From positions 1,240,001 through 1,304,000 of the forward strand of contig JANHCV010000006.1 of the NCBI GenBank assembly GCA_025594325.1: a stretch of DNA of 64,000 nt, read 5' to 3'. The position numbers were made by a program, and so were the translations under genes. The DNA is from Blastocladiella emersonii ATCC 22665 (Eukaryota > Blastocladiomycota > Blastocladiomycetes > Blastocladiales > Blastocladiaceae). Below are positions 52,646 through 63,901 of the stretch, piece by piece. The notes beneath the pieces are model-generated. The model saw only the letters and a list, made by a program, of their open reading frames with translations. It made no database searches and was not told where the DNA came from. The number at the start of each line of letters is the position of its first letter. The first letter of the stretch is position 1.

Positions 52646-55600
52646 ATGTCCAGCCCATCAAGCAGAGGGCCCAGGCCCGACGCGGGCCCGCCACCACCAC
52701 CGCCCGCACCGCCCGCGCAGCAGCGCGCGGCAACGGTCGGCCCAGGCGCGGCGACCGCGACCGCGGGCCCGTACCCGCCCAACGTCCCAACACACGATGC
52801 GCTCCCCGTTCCGCGCCCGCCCGCCGCCGCGCCGCACCCGCTCCCGCCGCTCGTCCTGCTCGGCGAGTACACGGTGTGCGAGGAGATTGGCCGCGGGTCG
52901 TTTGCGACCGTGTACCGCGGCGTCGCCGCCACGGCGCCGCACGCCAACGTCGCCGTCAAGGCCATCCCGCTCGCCAAGCTCACGCGCAAGCTCATGGCCA
53001 ACCTCAACTCGGAAATCGATATCCTGCGCGCCATGGCCAAGCTGCGCCACCCGCATATCGTCAACCTGATCGCCTGGGAGCGGCGCGACGCCGACGCGGT
53101 CCTGGCGGCGGCTGCGGGGACAGCGGCGGTGCCGGGTACTGCCGCGTCGGCGCCGTCCGGGATCGCCGTCCCCGAACGCCCGCGCGCCGTCTACCTCATC
53201 ATGGACTGGTGCGCGTGGGGCGACCTGTCCCAGTTCCTCCGCAAGAAGACCAAGCGGTCCGCCGGCCCGCCCGTCACCCGCGGCGCCCTCCTCCAGCTCG
53301 CCGCCCGCATCTGCGCCCGGCCTGGCCAGCCCGTCGCCGCCGACGCGCTCCCGCTCGCCGGCGAGTGGGGCGGCCTCCACCATACCTACGTCATGTACCT
53401 CCTCGGCCAGCTTGGTACGCTCTTTCGTTCATTCCGTGTCGTGGCAGCCGCTGACGCGTTCCCGCCAATTAGTGAGCGCGCTCGACTTCCTCCGCGCCCA
53501 CTCGCTCATGCACCGTGACCTCAAGCCACAGAACCTGCTCCTGCACCCGCCTACTACGCCCGGCGCCATGCACTCCGGCGCGTCGCCGCTGTTCCCCGCC
53601 GCCAACGTCCCCGGCAACTCGCGCTTCGCCCACCTCTTCCCGCCATCGTCCTCCTCCCCCGACGCGGCCGGCGGCGGCGGCGGCGTGCTCGGCGACCTGT
53701 CGAACCCGGCCCTCGCCATGGCCATCCTGCCGCGGCTCCCCGAGCTCAAGCTCGCCGACTTTGGCTTCGCCCGGTACCTGCCCACCCCGACCTCCCTCGC
53801 CGAAACCCTGTGCGGGTCGCCCCTGTACATGGCGCCCGAGATCTTGCGCTACGAAAAGTACGACACCCGCGCCGACCTGTGGTCCGTCGGCGCCATCCTC
53901 TACGAGCTCCTCTTCGGCCGCGTACCCTTCCGCGCACAGAACCACATCGAGCTGCTGCGCAAAATCGAAAAGTACAAGGACCGTATCCGGATCCCGCAGC
54001 GCGCGCTCGCGCCGGGGTCGAGTAGCAGTACTGCGGTTCCGGCGGGGGTGGGGGCGGCGAGTATACCTACGCCGCCCGGCGCTGGTGGGGCGCGGACTGC
54101 GCCGGTCCCGATCGGCGGCGCGTCGTCGCGGCCGGCGTCGACGGTCGCGGGCGGCGGTGGAGCCGGTGGGAGTAGCGCGCCCGTCGTCGGCGGCCACGCG
54201 CACTCGGCGCCCTCGGCGCTCCGCATCGTGCCCGGCACCGGCTCGAGCCCCGTCCACGCCGCGCTCCTGTCGCCCACCAGCGAGGGCCTGCGGCTCGCCG
54301 CCATGGCCACGCCCGCCGGCACCGTCATGGCGACCAACCCGGCCACGGGCTCCCACGCTGCCGCCGCCTCGAGTCACCCGCTCGCAACGGTGTCAACCGA
54401 AGACGCCGACGCGATGCTCCCGCTGTACCTCGCCGAGGACGAGCACGACCTGATCTGCCGCCTGCTCAAGCAGCAGCCCGCGCAGCGCATGACCCTCGAC
54501 GATTTCTTCCGCCACCCGGTCGTCGTCGAGGCCCGCGCGCTCTCGGACGCGGTCGCCAAGTGGCGCAAGGGCGCGTACGTCGACTCGCCCGCCACCGCCG
54601 CGGCGGCTGCACCTGTCCAGGCGCCCGCCGACCGCGAGGCCGCCAGCCAGCGTGTCGTCGAGCAGGTCCGCCGCGCGCTGCCCATGGCCGTCGTCCAACA
54701 AGGTCAGCATCCGTCGGCGTCCGCGCCGCCCGCACACGCGGCGGCGCCGATCCCGATCGCGTCGGCGGGCACCCGCCACGCGCCGTCGTCCCGCGCGAAC
54801 CACCGCAGCGGTGGTGCTGCCGCGTCGAACGCCGCGTACCGCGACCACTCGGTCTCCCCGTCGCCGCCCGACACGCACGTCGGCCGGCCCATCTCGATGC
54901 CGAACCAGTCGTGGGCCAACCCGGCCGCCGCGGCGCACGCGCAGCGCCCGCGCAAGTCGAGCGGCAGCGGGAACGGGTCGGTCGTCCTCCCGCGCCAGCC
55001 GAGCATCCCCGAGATGCCCCTCGCGGGCTCACCGACGGCGGGCACGAGTCCGCGGTCAGCAATGGCGGGCCCGCTCGCCGCGCCACCGCCGCCCGCGTCC
55101 CCGCCTGCGCCCGCGCGCCGCCACCCGGCGGTCTCGGACGAAAGCTCGGCGACGCCGCGCGAGCAGCCGCTCCGCAAGACGCCGTCGGTCGGCCAGATGA
55201 TCCTGCAGCGCAAGTCCCTCGCGTCGTCGTCCTCGGGGTCGCCGCCTGGTTCGGCGGCGCCGGTGCCGGTCGCTACCGCGCCGCCCACCAGCATGCTCAC
55301 GGCCTTGATCAGCACCATCGACCGCGACTACATCCTCATCGACAAGGAGGCGGTCGAGGTCAACGTGCTCGCTGACCACCGCGCGTTTCCGCCACATGCG
55401 CGGCCTGCGTCGACGCCGCCATCGTCGAGTGGTGGGGGTGGGAGTGCGGCGCGTCGGACCTCGGCCGCGTCGCCATCGCCGAGCATTGGCTCGAACTCTG
55501 CGGCAGCCGCAGCGGCGGCCGCGGCGAACCCGCGCCGGTCCAGCTTCTCCCTGTTCGGCCTCGTCGGCAAGATCATCACCACGACCGCGTCGGCGATCCA

Positions 55601-56831
55601 GAGCGGCGCCAGCGCGGCGACGGGCGGCGGCGGCAGCAGTAGCAGTGCCGGCGGGTCCGGGTCGTCGCCCGGGTCCTCGGTCGGGTCCCTCGGCCGCACG
55701 CGCGGGCATTCTGGGTCCGGCGTCGTCGAGAGTCTCCAGCAGCAGCACCTCCTCGCCCAGCAGCAGCAGCAGCAGCAGCAGGTTTCGGCGGCGGGGACCG
55801 GGTGGGTCGGGATCCACTCGGGCTCGGCGCCGCGCGCCATCGACGCACCCGCCCCAGCACAGCCACAACCGCAGCAGTCGGACGAGGACCCGCGCGTGCC
55901 GACCTTCACGCCGCCGCGCACCGCCGACCCGCAGATCATTGGTCTCGTGGCGCAGTTCGAAGCATACGCGCGCAAGGCGTGGGCGCTCGCGACGCTGACA
56001 CAGACGCGGCTCCCGGCCTTCATCCGCGGGCGCACCGCCGATCACGACCGCGCGCTGCTCGACGAGGCCGCGCGCACCGCCGACGAGATCGTCGGCATCT
56101 CGAACATGGCGCTCGCGATCCTCGCCGCCGCCATGGACCGCGTCAAGGTGTTTCTCGCGGCGGCCGGGCTCGAGGGCGCGATCGACGGCGTCGACGCGGT
56201 CGCCACCGCGTACCAGTCGCACTCCCAGTCGTCGAGCTCGAAGGGGGGAGACGGCGGGTTCACGCCGCCGCCGTCGCGGCCAATCGGCCCGCCACCCGCG
56301 GCGCCCTCGATCCCCGCCCACGAGGTCCGCCATTTGGCGGCGGTCGTCGAGTACATCCGCAAGCTGTTCAACCGCGTCCTCGAGCAGGCCGAGAACGTGC
56401 AGGCCGGCCGGCCGCGGTGCGCGCGCGCCGGGCTCGGCGAGCCCGCCGAGGCACTCGTGTACCGCGAGGCGCGCGCGCTCGTCCAGCACGCCTTCGACCA
56501 GGCCGCCGGCCAGGAGCACCACGAGCGCGACCGCGTCTACGCCCTGCAGAAGGCGCTGTTCCTGTTCGAGGCGCTGCTCCTGCACGAGGACGCGGCGGCG
56601 GCAGCGGCGGGCGATGGTGGTGGTGGGGAGGGGGCAGGCCGGCTCGCGGAAGAGGACGTGGTCACGGTCACCATGTACGTCAGCGAGATCAGCAACCAGC
56701 TCGTCGCGTACGAGGAGCACGTCCATGGCCAGCTGCTCCACCAGATGCAGAAGCTGCACCTTGGGCCAGGAGGAGCAGCAGCAGCAGGAGGAGGAGGGGT
56801 GGCGGCGGCGGCGGCTGTCCCGCCATCGTGA
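52646..56831 (+). CDS. ATG1: Autophagy-initiating Ser/Thr kinase ATG1/ULK
   Basis: Exons 52646-53414 and 53473-56831 give 1375 residues; the 58-nt intron (GTACGC...AATTAG) lies just before the catalytic loop. The kinase starts at about residue 74 with [26 protein letters not shown] (Lys about 105) and [19 protein letters not shown] (about 269) and [10 protein letters not shown] (about 350) follow, then [20 protein letters not shown] and [20 protein letters not shown]. Two Ala/Pro/Gly-rich insertions enlarge the kinase, one between beta4 and beta5 and one between catalytic loop and DFG; a third (about 435-580) splits the C-lobe before [14 protein letters not shown] long disordered middle precedes the tandem MIT region ([18 protein letters not shown] and [20 protein letters not shown] onward) that binds ATG13. 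This C-terminal module supports ATG1 over other kinases. Confidence 0.93.
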
Positions 56832-57007
56832 TCGCCCAAGGGGAAACCCGGGCTCTTATCATTATTTTCTGACCGGTTTCGTTCGTTCGTTCGACGCACA
56901 CGCAAATGCAAAGGTTCAATCAATATAAGCACCACATCCGTTCTGTTCCATGCCACTTGGCTCCGTTCACCTTGAGCGCGATGGCCACGGCCGCCGCGCC
57001 GCGACGC

Positions 57008-58022
57008 TCAACAGCATCGAAGCATGGCCAGCAACACGTCGAGGGTGAATGCCACCACCGCGGCCACGACGTGCGTCCCCGTCAGCATGTTGGCCGTCAG
57101 TGCGTCCGACTTGGCCTCGACGACCTGCTCGAGCGTCGGCCACACGTCGTGCGCGGCCGAGACGCCGAGCGGGATCAGGAACGGCGCAAAGAACAGGATC
57201 AGCATGTCGAGCGGTTTCACCTTCCGGTACCACACGGTGCGGACGACGATGAAGGGGAAAATCGCGATGAAGACCGAGTTGACGGCGATCAGCAGGTTCC
57301 GGTTCGACCGCGAGCTGCTCCATTCGGCGTCGGGGAGTTGCAGCATCGTCACGACGGCGAGCGAGATCATGAGCGGGAGGAGCGCGAGGAAGGCGATGGC
57401 GGAGATGCCGAAGAGCAGCCATTCGAGTGCGGTGGGTGAGTTGGTGTTGGTGCTGGGCCGAGGCTGGATCAGGCCTTCTTCGTCCGAGCTGGGCTCTACA
57501 CGAGGGCAGTAGTTTGGATGAGCCGGCGGCGATGGCCGCGGCCATGGCCATGGGCAGAACTCAATGGGACAGCGCACTCGCAGACTTGGCTGGCGCGTCA
57601 AACAGCTTGTAGATGACGACGAGGAAAAAGTTATGCACCGAATTCGTGACCAGCACCAGAACGTGCATCAGCGCAGGCTCGCCGAGCGGCGTCGGGTTCT
57701 TGGGCACCTCGACGCCGAACAGCCACCCAATCTTGGCCACCTCCATGAGCAGCGAGACCAGCACAAACAGGACGTAGAACCGGCCCTGCGGCCGCTCGTG
57801 CCGGTTGAAGCAGCAGCAGCAGCAGTACCGCCGGACCGCCGGCAGCATGAAGCACGCGCCGACCTGCAGCGCGCCGAAGACCAGCGGGAACAGCGCGCCC
57901 GGCCAACCGAGGACCAGCGGGTACGCCCGCAGCTTCGCGAGGATCGGGTCCGTCCCGTTCGGGTGCGCGAGGACCGAGGTCAGGTTCAGGTGTTGCGCGA
58001 GATAAGGTGCATGGGGTTCCAT
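57008..58022 (-). CDS. Polytopic membrane protein, unknown
   Basis: Exons 57578-58022 and 57008-57495 (minus) give 310 residues; the intron is 82 nt (GTGCGC...CGTGTAG). About seven hydrophobic segments: LVLGWPGALFPLVFGALQVG, YVLFVLVSLLMEVAKIGWLF, MHVLVLVTNSVHNFFLVVIY, then after an acidic loop at the junction (SDEEGLIQPRPSTN) WLLFGISAIAFLALLPLMIS, LIAVNSVFIAIFPFIVVRTV, LDMLILFFAPFLIPLGVSAA and THVVAAVVAFTLDVLLAML. The N-terminus has two N-glycosylation sequons (NLT, NGT), suggesting a lumenal or extracellular side, and a CCCCC run follows TM1. Seven helices resemble a receptor topology, but no GPCR family motif is recognised. Divergent from the chimeric receptor gene. Confidence 0.72.
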
Positions 58023-58445
58023 TGTGTGGCGGCGCTTAGGCGGCCGGATGCATGGGCAGGCAGGTAACGAAGGAGGAAGGAGGGAACGAGCGGGCCGAAG
58101 CCCAAAAGCTTATCTGGGAAGGCCGGGTGTGGCGCCGCGGGCACTGGATCGAGTGCCCTGGATTTGAAACGGCCCTCATGTGACCTGTGACCGACGCGTC
58201 GATTGCCTGACTTCGGTTAAGGCCAGCGCCCAACGCGAGGCCCAGGATTTCGCCCAATCGTTGTGGGAGAAGGTCATCTGAGAGTCATTCCTGCGGGAAA
58301 GCGAGGCTCACCCAGCAGAAAACGCGTCTCACACGCCTCATGTGAGATTGCGACGCGTCGCTTGATCCGAGACCCATACTTTTACGATGGAACACCCATG
58401 TGCACCAATGAAAAAAAGTCATGAACGACTTGCTGCATTGAATCC
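58023..58445. promoter_or_regulatory. Divergent promoter with ACGCGT-flanked inverted repeat
   Basis: A 423-nt region between two membrane-protein genes. Three ACGCGT cores occur near 58196, 58322 and 58353. The segment 58322-58358 reads ACGCGTCTCACACGCCTCAT then GTGAGATTGCGACGCGT; CTCACA and TGTGAG form an inverted repeat bracketed by ACGCGT. Possible transcription-factor site pair, untested. Confidence 0.4.
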
Positions 58446-61400
58446 ATGAATCTTGCCACTATGATCCGCGGGGCGCGGCGGTCGCCTGGGACACGACGGT
58501 GCAGCCTGCTTGCCGCGCTCGTCGTGGCCACGGCCGTGTTGCTTCTCGTTTCGACCGCCCAGGCACTCAAAGTCCGGTTGGTTTCTGATGCCAATGTAAC
58601 AGAACCCTTCGCTGCGCAGGCGCTGCGCGGGTGCACGGCGATAGCAAGCGTCAATCCGGACGTGACTTGCAGCTTCTCGTTTGTCTCCGATGTGCTCTTG
58701 CCCGATGAAATGTACTCGACGTGGATGGACATTGTCCGCAACTGTACGACTTTGTTCATTGCTCATGACATCGATTGACCGTACATTCGCTATTGTAGCC
58801 AGCGACGACGTTTTCATTGGTCCAATCTACGTCTACGTCAACGTTATGTTGGTGCTCGCCGACAAGTACCCGGACAAGATCTTTGTCGCTGTCGACTCGT
58901 CTATCACGCCGCCCAAGGACAACGTCATGGGCGTTGTCTTCGCCGAGGACCAGGCCGGCTACCTCGCCGGCGCGCTCGCGGGCGTGTTCAGCAGCGCCAA
59001 AAAGGTCGGCGTTATTGGCGGCGTTCCGATTCCGTACGTTTGCGAGCGATTACGGCCGTGAGCAACGCTCACTCACAGCGCGCACACGTAGTCCAGTCAA
59101 GCGGTTCGTCAACGGCTACCTCGCCGGTGTCCTGTCGGTATGTCCGACGTGCGAGGTGTACTCGACGTACCGTCCGAGCTTCGACAACTCGACGGTCGGC
59201 CAGCTCGCGGCGCGGTCGCTGATCGCGCAGGGCGCCGACGTGATCTTTGGCGCGGGCGGCGGGATGGGCAGCGCGGGCATTCTAGAGGCGGCGCGCAACC
59301 GCGTCTTCGCGATCGGCGTCGACTCGAACGAGGCGCTGACCACGTTCAAGGACCTGCCCGAAATCGACTTCCTGCTGTCGACGGCCGAGAAGAAAATGGA
59401 CGTGGCCATCTCGAGCGCCATCGCGTCGATCCTCTCGGGAAAGCGCGGCGGGTTCAACCTCGTCCTTGACGCGAGTCTGGGCGGCACCGGGCTCGTCGCG
59501 CCGTTCAACTCGACCGCGCTGCACAATTTCTCGACCCCCGTCACCGTGCTGATGAAGAACCCGTACGACGTGTGCGAGACCGCGTCCTTTTTGCCTCGAT
59601 CGACGATCCTGACCTTGATCAACAACTCGCTGAAGAGCAAGCTCACCTTCACTTCCGTGGTGCCCGCGTCGGGCGACGTGCAGCCGCTCACGACTTTCGC
59701 CAACAAATCGTGGGTCGACATGGCGCCGTTTGGCCAGCGCAACAGCATGCCTGCGGGTACGCAGGGCCTCGGCGCGGCCGTGGTCGGCGGCAACCGCATT
59801 CTCGCGTGGGGCGGTCAGACCGCGTTCGGCGAGCACCCGACGGCCATGATGGCGCTCGATTTCGACAGCTTCACGTGGACCCAGGTGGCCGACGCGAGCT
59901 CGGTCAAGCCGACGGGCCGCGCGTTCCACGCGCTCGGGTTCGACGCGGCGGGCGGCAACATCTGGATCTACGGCGGGCAGTCGGCGTCGAGCGTGCTCGG
60001 CGACACGTGGAAGTACTCGGTTGCGACAGCGACGTGGACGGCCGTGACGCCGGCGACGAGCCCGGGTACTCGGACCAACTTTGCGCACGCGGTGCTCGAC
60101 CGGACGCTGTACGTGTACGGCGGCGTGACGCCGACGGGCGAGATCCAGCGCGATCTGTGGGCGCTCGACATGGCCACGGGCGCGTGGTCGCCGGTCGCGG
60201 CCAAGGGCTCGGTGGTGCCACCCGCGTTGCAGCACGCGGCGCTCGTGGCCGTCAACGGGACGCAGCTGGCGCTGTACGGCGGGACCAACGAGCAAGGGTC
60301 CGTGACCAACGCGCTGTATGTTCTCGACGTGGCGACCATGACGTGGCGCTTCGAGCAGCCGAGCACCCTCAAGACGGGCGCGCCGCCGGCTGCCGAGCGT
60401 ATGCGCGCCGTGTACCTCGACCCGCGCCGCGTCCTGTTCACGGGCGGACTCGGCGCGTCGGGCCCGCTCAACGCGACGTGGGTGTGGAAGATGGACGAGA
60501 GCGAGTGGTCCAACAACGCGTACGGGTCGCTGCCCGCGGCTTTGCACAGCCACGCGCTCGTCACTTTCAACCAGAGCGCGTACGACAAGGCGTGTCAGTA
60601 CTCGGACATGCCCGTGTTCTCGCTGTGCACGCCTGCGACTGTCAACGCTGTCGTCGCCGTCAGCGGCGTCACCAACAGTCCCGGAGGCGGCGTGCTCGTG
60701 TCGTTTGCAAGTCCGGATCCTCCGCCGCCGCCGGTCGGCGTGATTGACGCGGGCGCCAAGTGGGCTGTCACGGTGCTCAACGCGATCGGCCTGCTCCTCG
60801 CGCTCGTGTTAGCCACGTTCCTGTGGGTCAAGCGCGCGCACAAGGTTATCAAAGCGAGCAACATCCGTTTCGCGGCCCTGATCCTGCTTGGCGCGATGCT
60901 CGCGCACATCGGGTTGATCGCGAGCTCGTGGGTCACCGACTCGCGCACGGCCATCATGCTCACCGCTTTCTTGGTCGGATCCGGGTACACGCTCATATTC
61001 AGCGGACTCGTCGTCAAGACGTACGTCATCTACGGGATCTACGCTTCGCGGGGAGCCGCGATGCGTAGTCCGCTCAAGTACCGCGCCGCCGTGGCGTTCG
61101 CTCTCGCTGTTCAGCTGCTTCTCGTCAGCTTGTGGTTCCGGTTTGACGCCAACGACTTATTCTCGATCAGCGTGGGTGGAACCGTGTGGAGCGTGCGATC
61201 CATGGACTCGCACTGGGTACTCTTGTGCGCTTCGCCGGTGATCATTCTCACCATCGCCGGCGTCATTCTCAGCTACAGGACCCGGCAGATCGAGAGCAAG
61301 TTCAACGAGGCCTACTTCATTGCGATCGCGACCTACGTGATTGCTCTCGCGCTCCTCGTCGTCGCCCCCGTCGTGTTGCTTCTGCAGGCGCCGCTTTTAC

Positions 61401-61708
61401 AGTACCTGATCTCGTCGATTGTCGTGGCGCTTGCGACCATCAGCGTCCAGCTCATTTACTTTGCGCACAAGGTGACGGCCGTCTTCGTTCCTGCGTTCAT
61501 GCTGGAAGACGACAGCTTCGTCGCGAGCCAGATCGCCGACAACGAGAGCGCTAACTCGGGCTCTGTGCGATGCAAGTACTGCCGCCAGGTCGTTCCGGGT
61601 GGGCCGAACGCCACTGCGTCGGGCCTGGGAGTACAGCAGAGTAAGAGTAAAGGTGGCGCGGTCGTGTCTGCGCGCCCAGTAATCAGCTCTGTAATTATAG
61701 AGGATTAA
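58446..61708 (+). CDS. Chimeric receptor: BMP/PnrA-like domain + kelch propeller + class C 7TM
   Basis: Exons 58446-58743, 58799-59033 and 59092-61708 give 1049 residues; introns are 55 nt (GTACGA...TTGTAG) and 58 nt (GTACGT...CACGTAG). A signal peptide (SLLAALVVATAVLLLVSTAQ) is followed at about 42-370 by a BMP/PnrA periplasmic-binding-like domain: VLADKYPDKIFVAVDSSI, NVMGVVFAEDQAGYLAGALA, GVIGGVPIPPVKRFVNGYLA, ADVIFGAGGGMGSAGILEAA. About 400-645 are kelch blades (IWIYGGQSASSVLGDTWKYS, LYVYGGVTPTGEIQRDLWAL, LALYGGTNEQGSVTNALYVL). Seven TM helices span about 735-970 (TM1 WAVTVLNAIGLLLALVLATF; TM3 GYTLIFSGLVVKTYVIYGIY; TM5-TM7 end IYFAHKV), typical of the GABA-B-like class C core. A cytosolic tail follows. 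Inferred role: ligand sensing, possibly nucleosides, by the zoospore or hypha. Confidence 0.9.
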
Positions 61709-61712
61709 TAAA
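61707..61712 (+). terminator. Putative polyadenylation signal AATAAA overlapping the stop
   Basis: AATAAA overlaps the TAA stop codon of the receptor gene in an A/T-rich stretch. Confidence 0.45.
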
Positions 61713-61885
61713 TATTTGTCAGCGATATTAAAGTATGTTTGGCGGCTCGCGCAAACTGTGCTCAAACGCGGAGCGCGTTGCGCCACTCACGACGAGCCCA
61801 CGTGGCTGTGATCAACCCGCCGAAATGAGCCAAATGTGGAAGGCGAACGCTCGCCCAGACCCTCGCTCTCCCGGCAGATGCAACC

Positions 61886-62390
61886 ATGGACGAAACGAAT
61901 GAACTTAACTTGCTGCAATGTGCCGGGCTTACGGCGATTCCTACCGAGCTGCTGACGTTGGTCCTGCAGCTCGCTCGCCCGCAGCTCGTCATCTGCACAT
62001 CGGTGCGGGAGCTCCATGTCGTGGCCGGGTCTGCGCTCGTGAAACGTAACTAAATTGCTCGGATCCTCGATTGCGGGCCTTCTCGGTCCTGGTCGAGCGA
62101 GTACGAGTCCAGCGAGGGCCACTTTGTCTCGTACAGCGGCGCTCTGCTTGAGTACGACTTCGCGGGCGAGACGAGTCGAGTCGCACCCGGCGACCCTGGT
62201 TTTGATTATGTCACCTCGCTCTTCTCCGCTCTTCATGATCACATTCTCCCCTTGGCTTCGCAGGCCCTCCGATCCTGCACGACTGGAATAGAAAGCCTTG
62301 TTTTGGGGCTCAAGGATTCGATTGCCGATCCGACTACCATCCTTGCCACTTGTATCAGGAGCGGGACAGTATTGCGCGCGTAACATTGCT
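61886..62390 (+). pseudogene. N-terminal copy of the leucine-rich family with in-frame stop
   Basis: Begins with an ATG and reads TAIPTELLTLVLQLARPQLV (compare LPTELLLQVLQLAEPRVC in the 31-kb gene), ELHVVAGSALVKRN, a TAA stop, then IARILDCGPSR in the same frame where the better copy has VKRIWDRRRL. It continues SSEGHFVSYSGALLEYDFAG, FDYVTSLFSALHDHILPLAS and CTTGIESLVLGLKDSIADPT to a stop near 62380. The C-terminal two-thirds are missing. Confidence 0.8.
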
Positions 62391-62508
62391 TCGGATTTGA
62401 TGAACGATACATGGGTGTATCCAGAAGGGTGATGTATCTTTTCGTGCTTTAAAAGCGTAAAGTTGCGATGACCAGCGAGGTTCAATTGTTACAAAGACGC
62501 GAGGGTCG

Positions 62509-63901
62509 TCAACCATCAAAAGCAGCGAGCTTGGCCGCCTCATCCTTGGCGGTAACGCGGCCCTGCCAAATCGACACAGCGCCCTGCTTCCCCTTCCCGC
62601 CGCCACCACGGATCGATGGAAAGGCTTCCGCGGCCCTCGCGATGGCAGACGCGAGCGCGGAGCCAACAGGTCCCACGATCAGGACGGCGCCAGCACCTGA
62701 GTCATCAACGGCGGAGAGGACCGCAGGGGTGGCCATCTTGGGTTCCTTGGACTTGAGCGCATTTGCCATGGCGAGTAGCAAGTCCATGGAAGCCGGCTCC
62801 TCCGAGTGGAACCGGCGAACCGCCACGTCCGCGTCGGCGAGGTGCAGGCGAACGAGCGCGGCCGCCAGCGAGTCGGTCGCGGCCTTGATCTTGCGCTTGT
62901 CAGCGCGCGACGCCTCCACGAGCTTGCCGACCTTGTCCTCGAACTCGGGCGCGCCGCTGGACAGAATGGCCGTGAGCGCCACGTCGCGCGCGTGGGCGAC
63001 GGCCAGGTGCTTGCGCACGCGGTCGCCAAACGCAAAGAAGATGCGCGTGTGGGTTCCGCGGGCGCGCTCGGTCGTCGGGCGCACCGTCACCGATTGGATG
63101 TGCAGCGTGGTGGGCGGATGCGTGCCGCAGCAGAGACTGACGTCGACGTCGCCGATGGTCACGTAGCGAACAATGAGCTCAGCGGCGCCGACAAGGTCGG
63201 CGGGGATGGTCGAGTTGATGATCTGCGAGGGATCCGTTGGCGCCGTCTCCGAGACGGTCACGGCGTGCGCGGCGGCAATGTGCTCGGCCACGCGCGCCTC
63301 GAGCTCCGCCAGCGTCTTGGCGTTGATGGGCTGCGCGGGCACGCCAGGCACGTCGGGCGCCACCTCGATATAAGTCCACTCGGGACCGCACGACCTGGTC
63401 AGGGGAGGAGAGTGTGAGTTACATGCGCGGCTCCAGACAAGCGCAGTTTCGCACGCAAAGCCAATCGTACCAGCTCATGGTTCGCCAACCAAACTCGCGC
63501 TGAGCCACCGCGGACAGGAGGTGCTGGCCGCAATGCTGCTGCATGTTATCCAGCCGACGCGCCCAGTCAACCGTAACCTGGACGGTTGCGCCGGCCTGCA
63601 AGAGCTCGGCCGCAGCATCGTCGGGGACGGCGACAGTGTGGACGGCGGTCGTGCCCTTGCGCTGCACGTCGACGACGTCAAACGTGGCGCCTTGGGCCTC
63701 GAGCTTGCCGTAGTCGGCGGGCTGGCCGCCGCCCTCGGGGAACAGGACCGTGTCTTCGAGGACGACAAGGAGCAAGGCTGAAGCGACGGCGGGCGGCTCG
63801 ACCGACACAATTCGGGTTACCAGTGACCGCGCGAGCGAGTCGCGCTGACAGAGCAGGGTGCCAACCGGTTGAGTCGCGAGGGCAGTCGTTGCAGAGTTCA
63901 T
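62509..63901 (-). CDS. AARSD1: Alanyl-tRNA editing protein AARSD1 (AlaX-type)
   Basis: Free-standing trans-editing enzyme that hydrolyses Ser-tRNA(Ala). Exons 63471-63901 and 62509-63394 (minus) give 438 residues (human about 412). The 76-nt intron (GTACGA...GACCAG) falls inside the conserved TMSW-SCGPEWTYIEV segment. The editing domain has VLEDTVLFPEGGGQPADYG and the zinc-binding HCGQH (His123/His127) in DNMQQHCGQHLLSA, plus the second half-site CCGTHPP (about 231-235) after TIGDVDVSLCCG. The C-terminus (RIFFAFGDRVRKHLAVAHAR, ...GGGGKGKQGAVSIWQGR) matches the DHHA1-like tail, with its GGGG stretch. All zinc ligands are present, so an active enzyme is expected. Confidence 0.95.
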
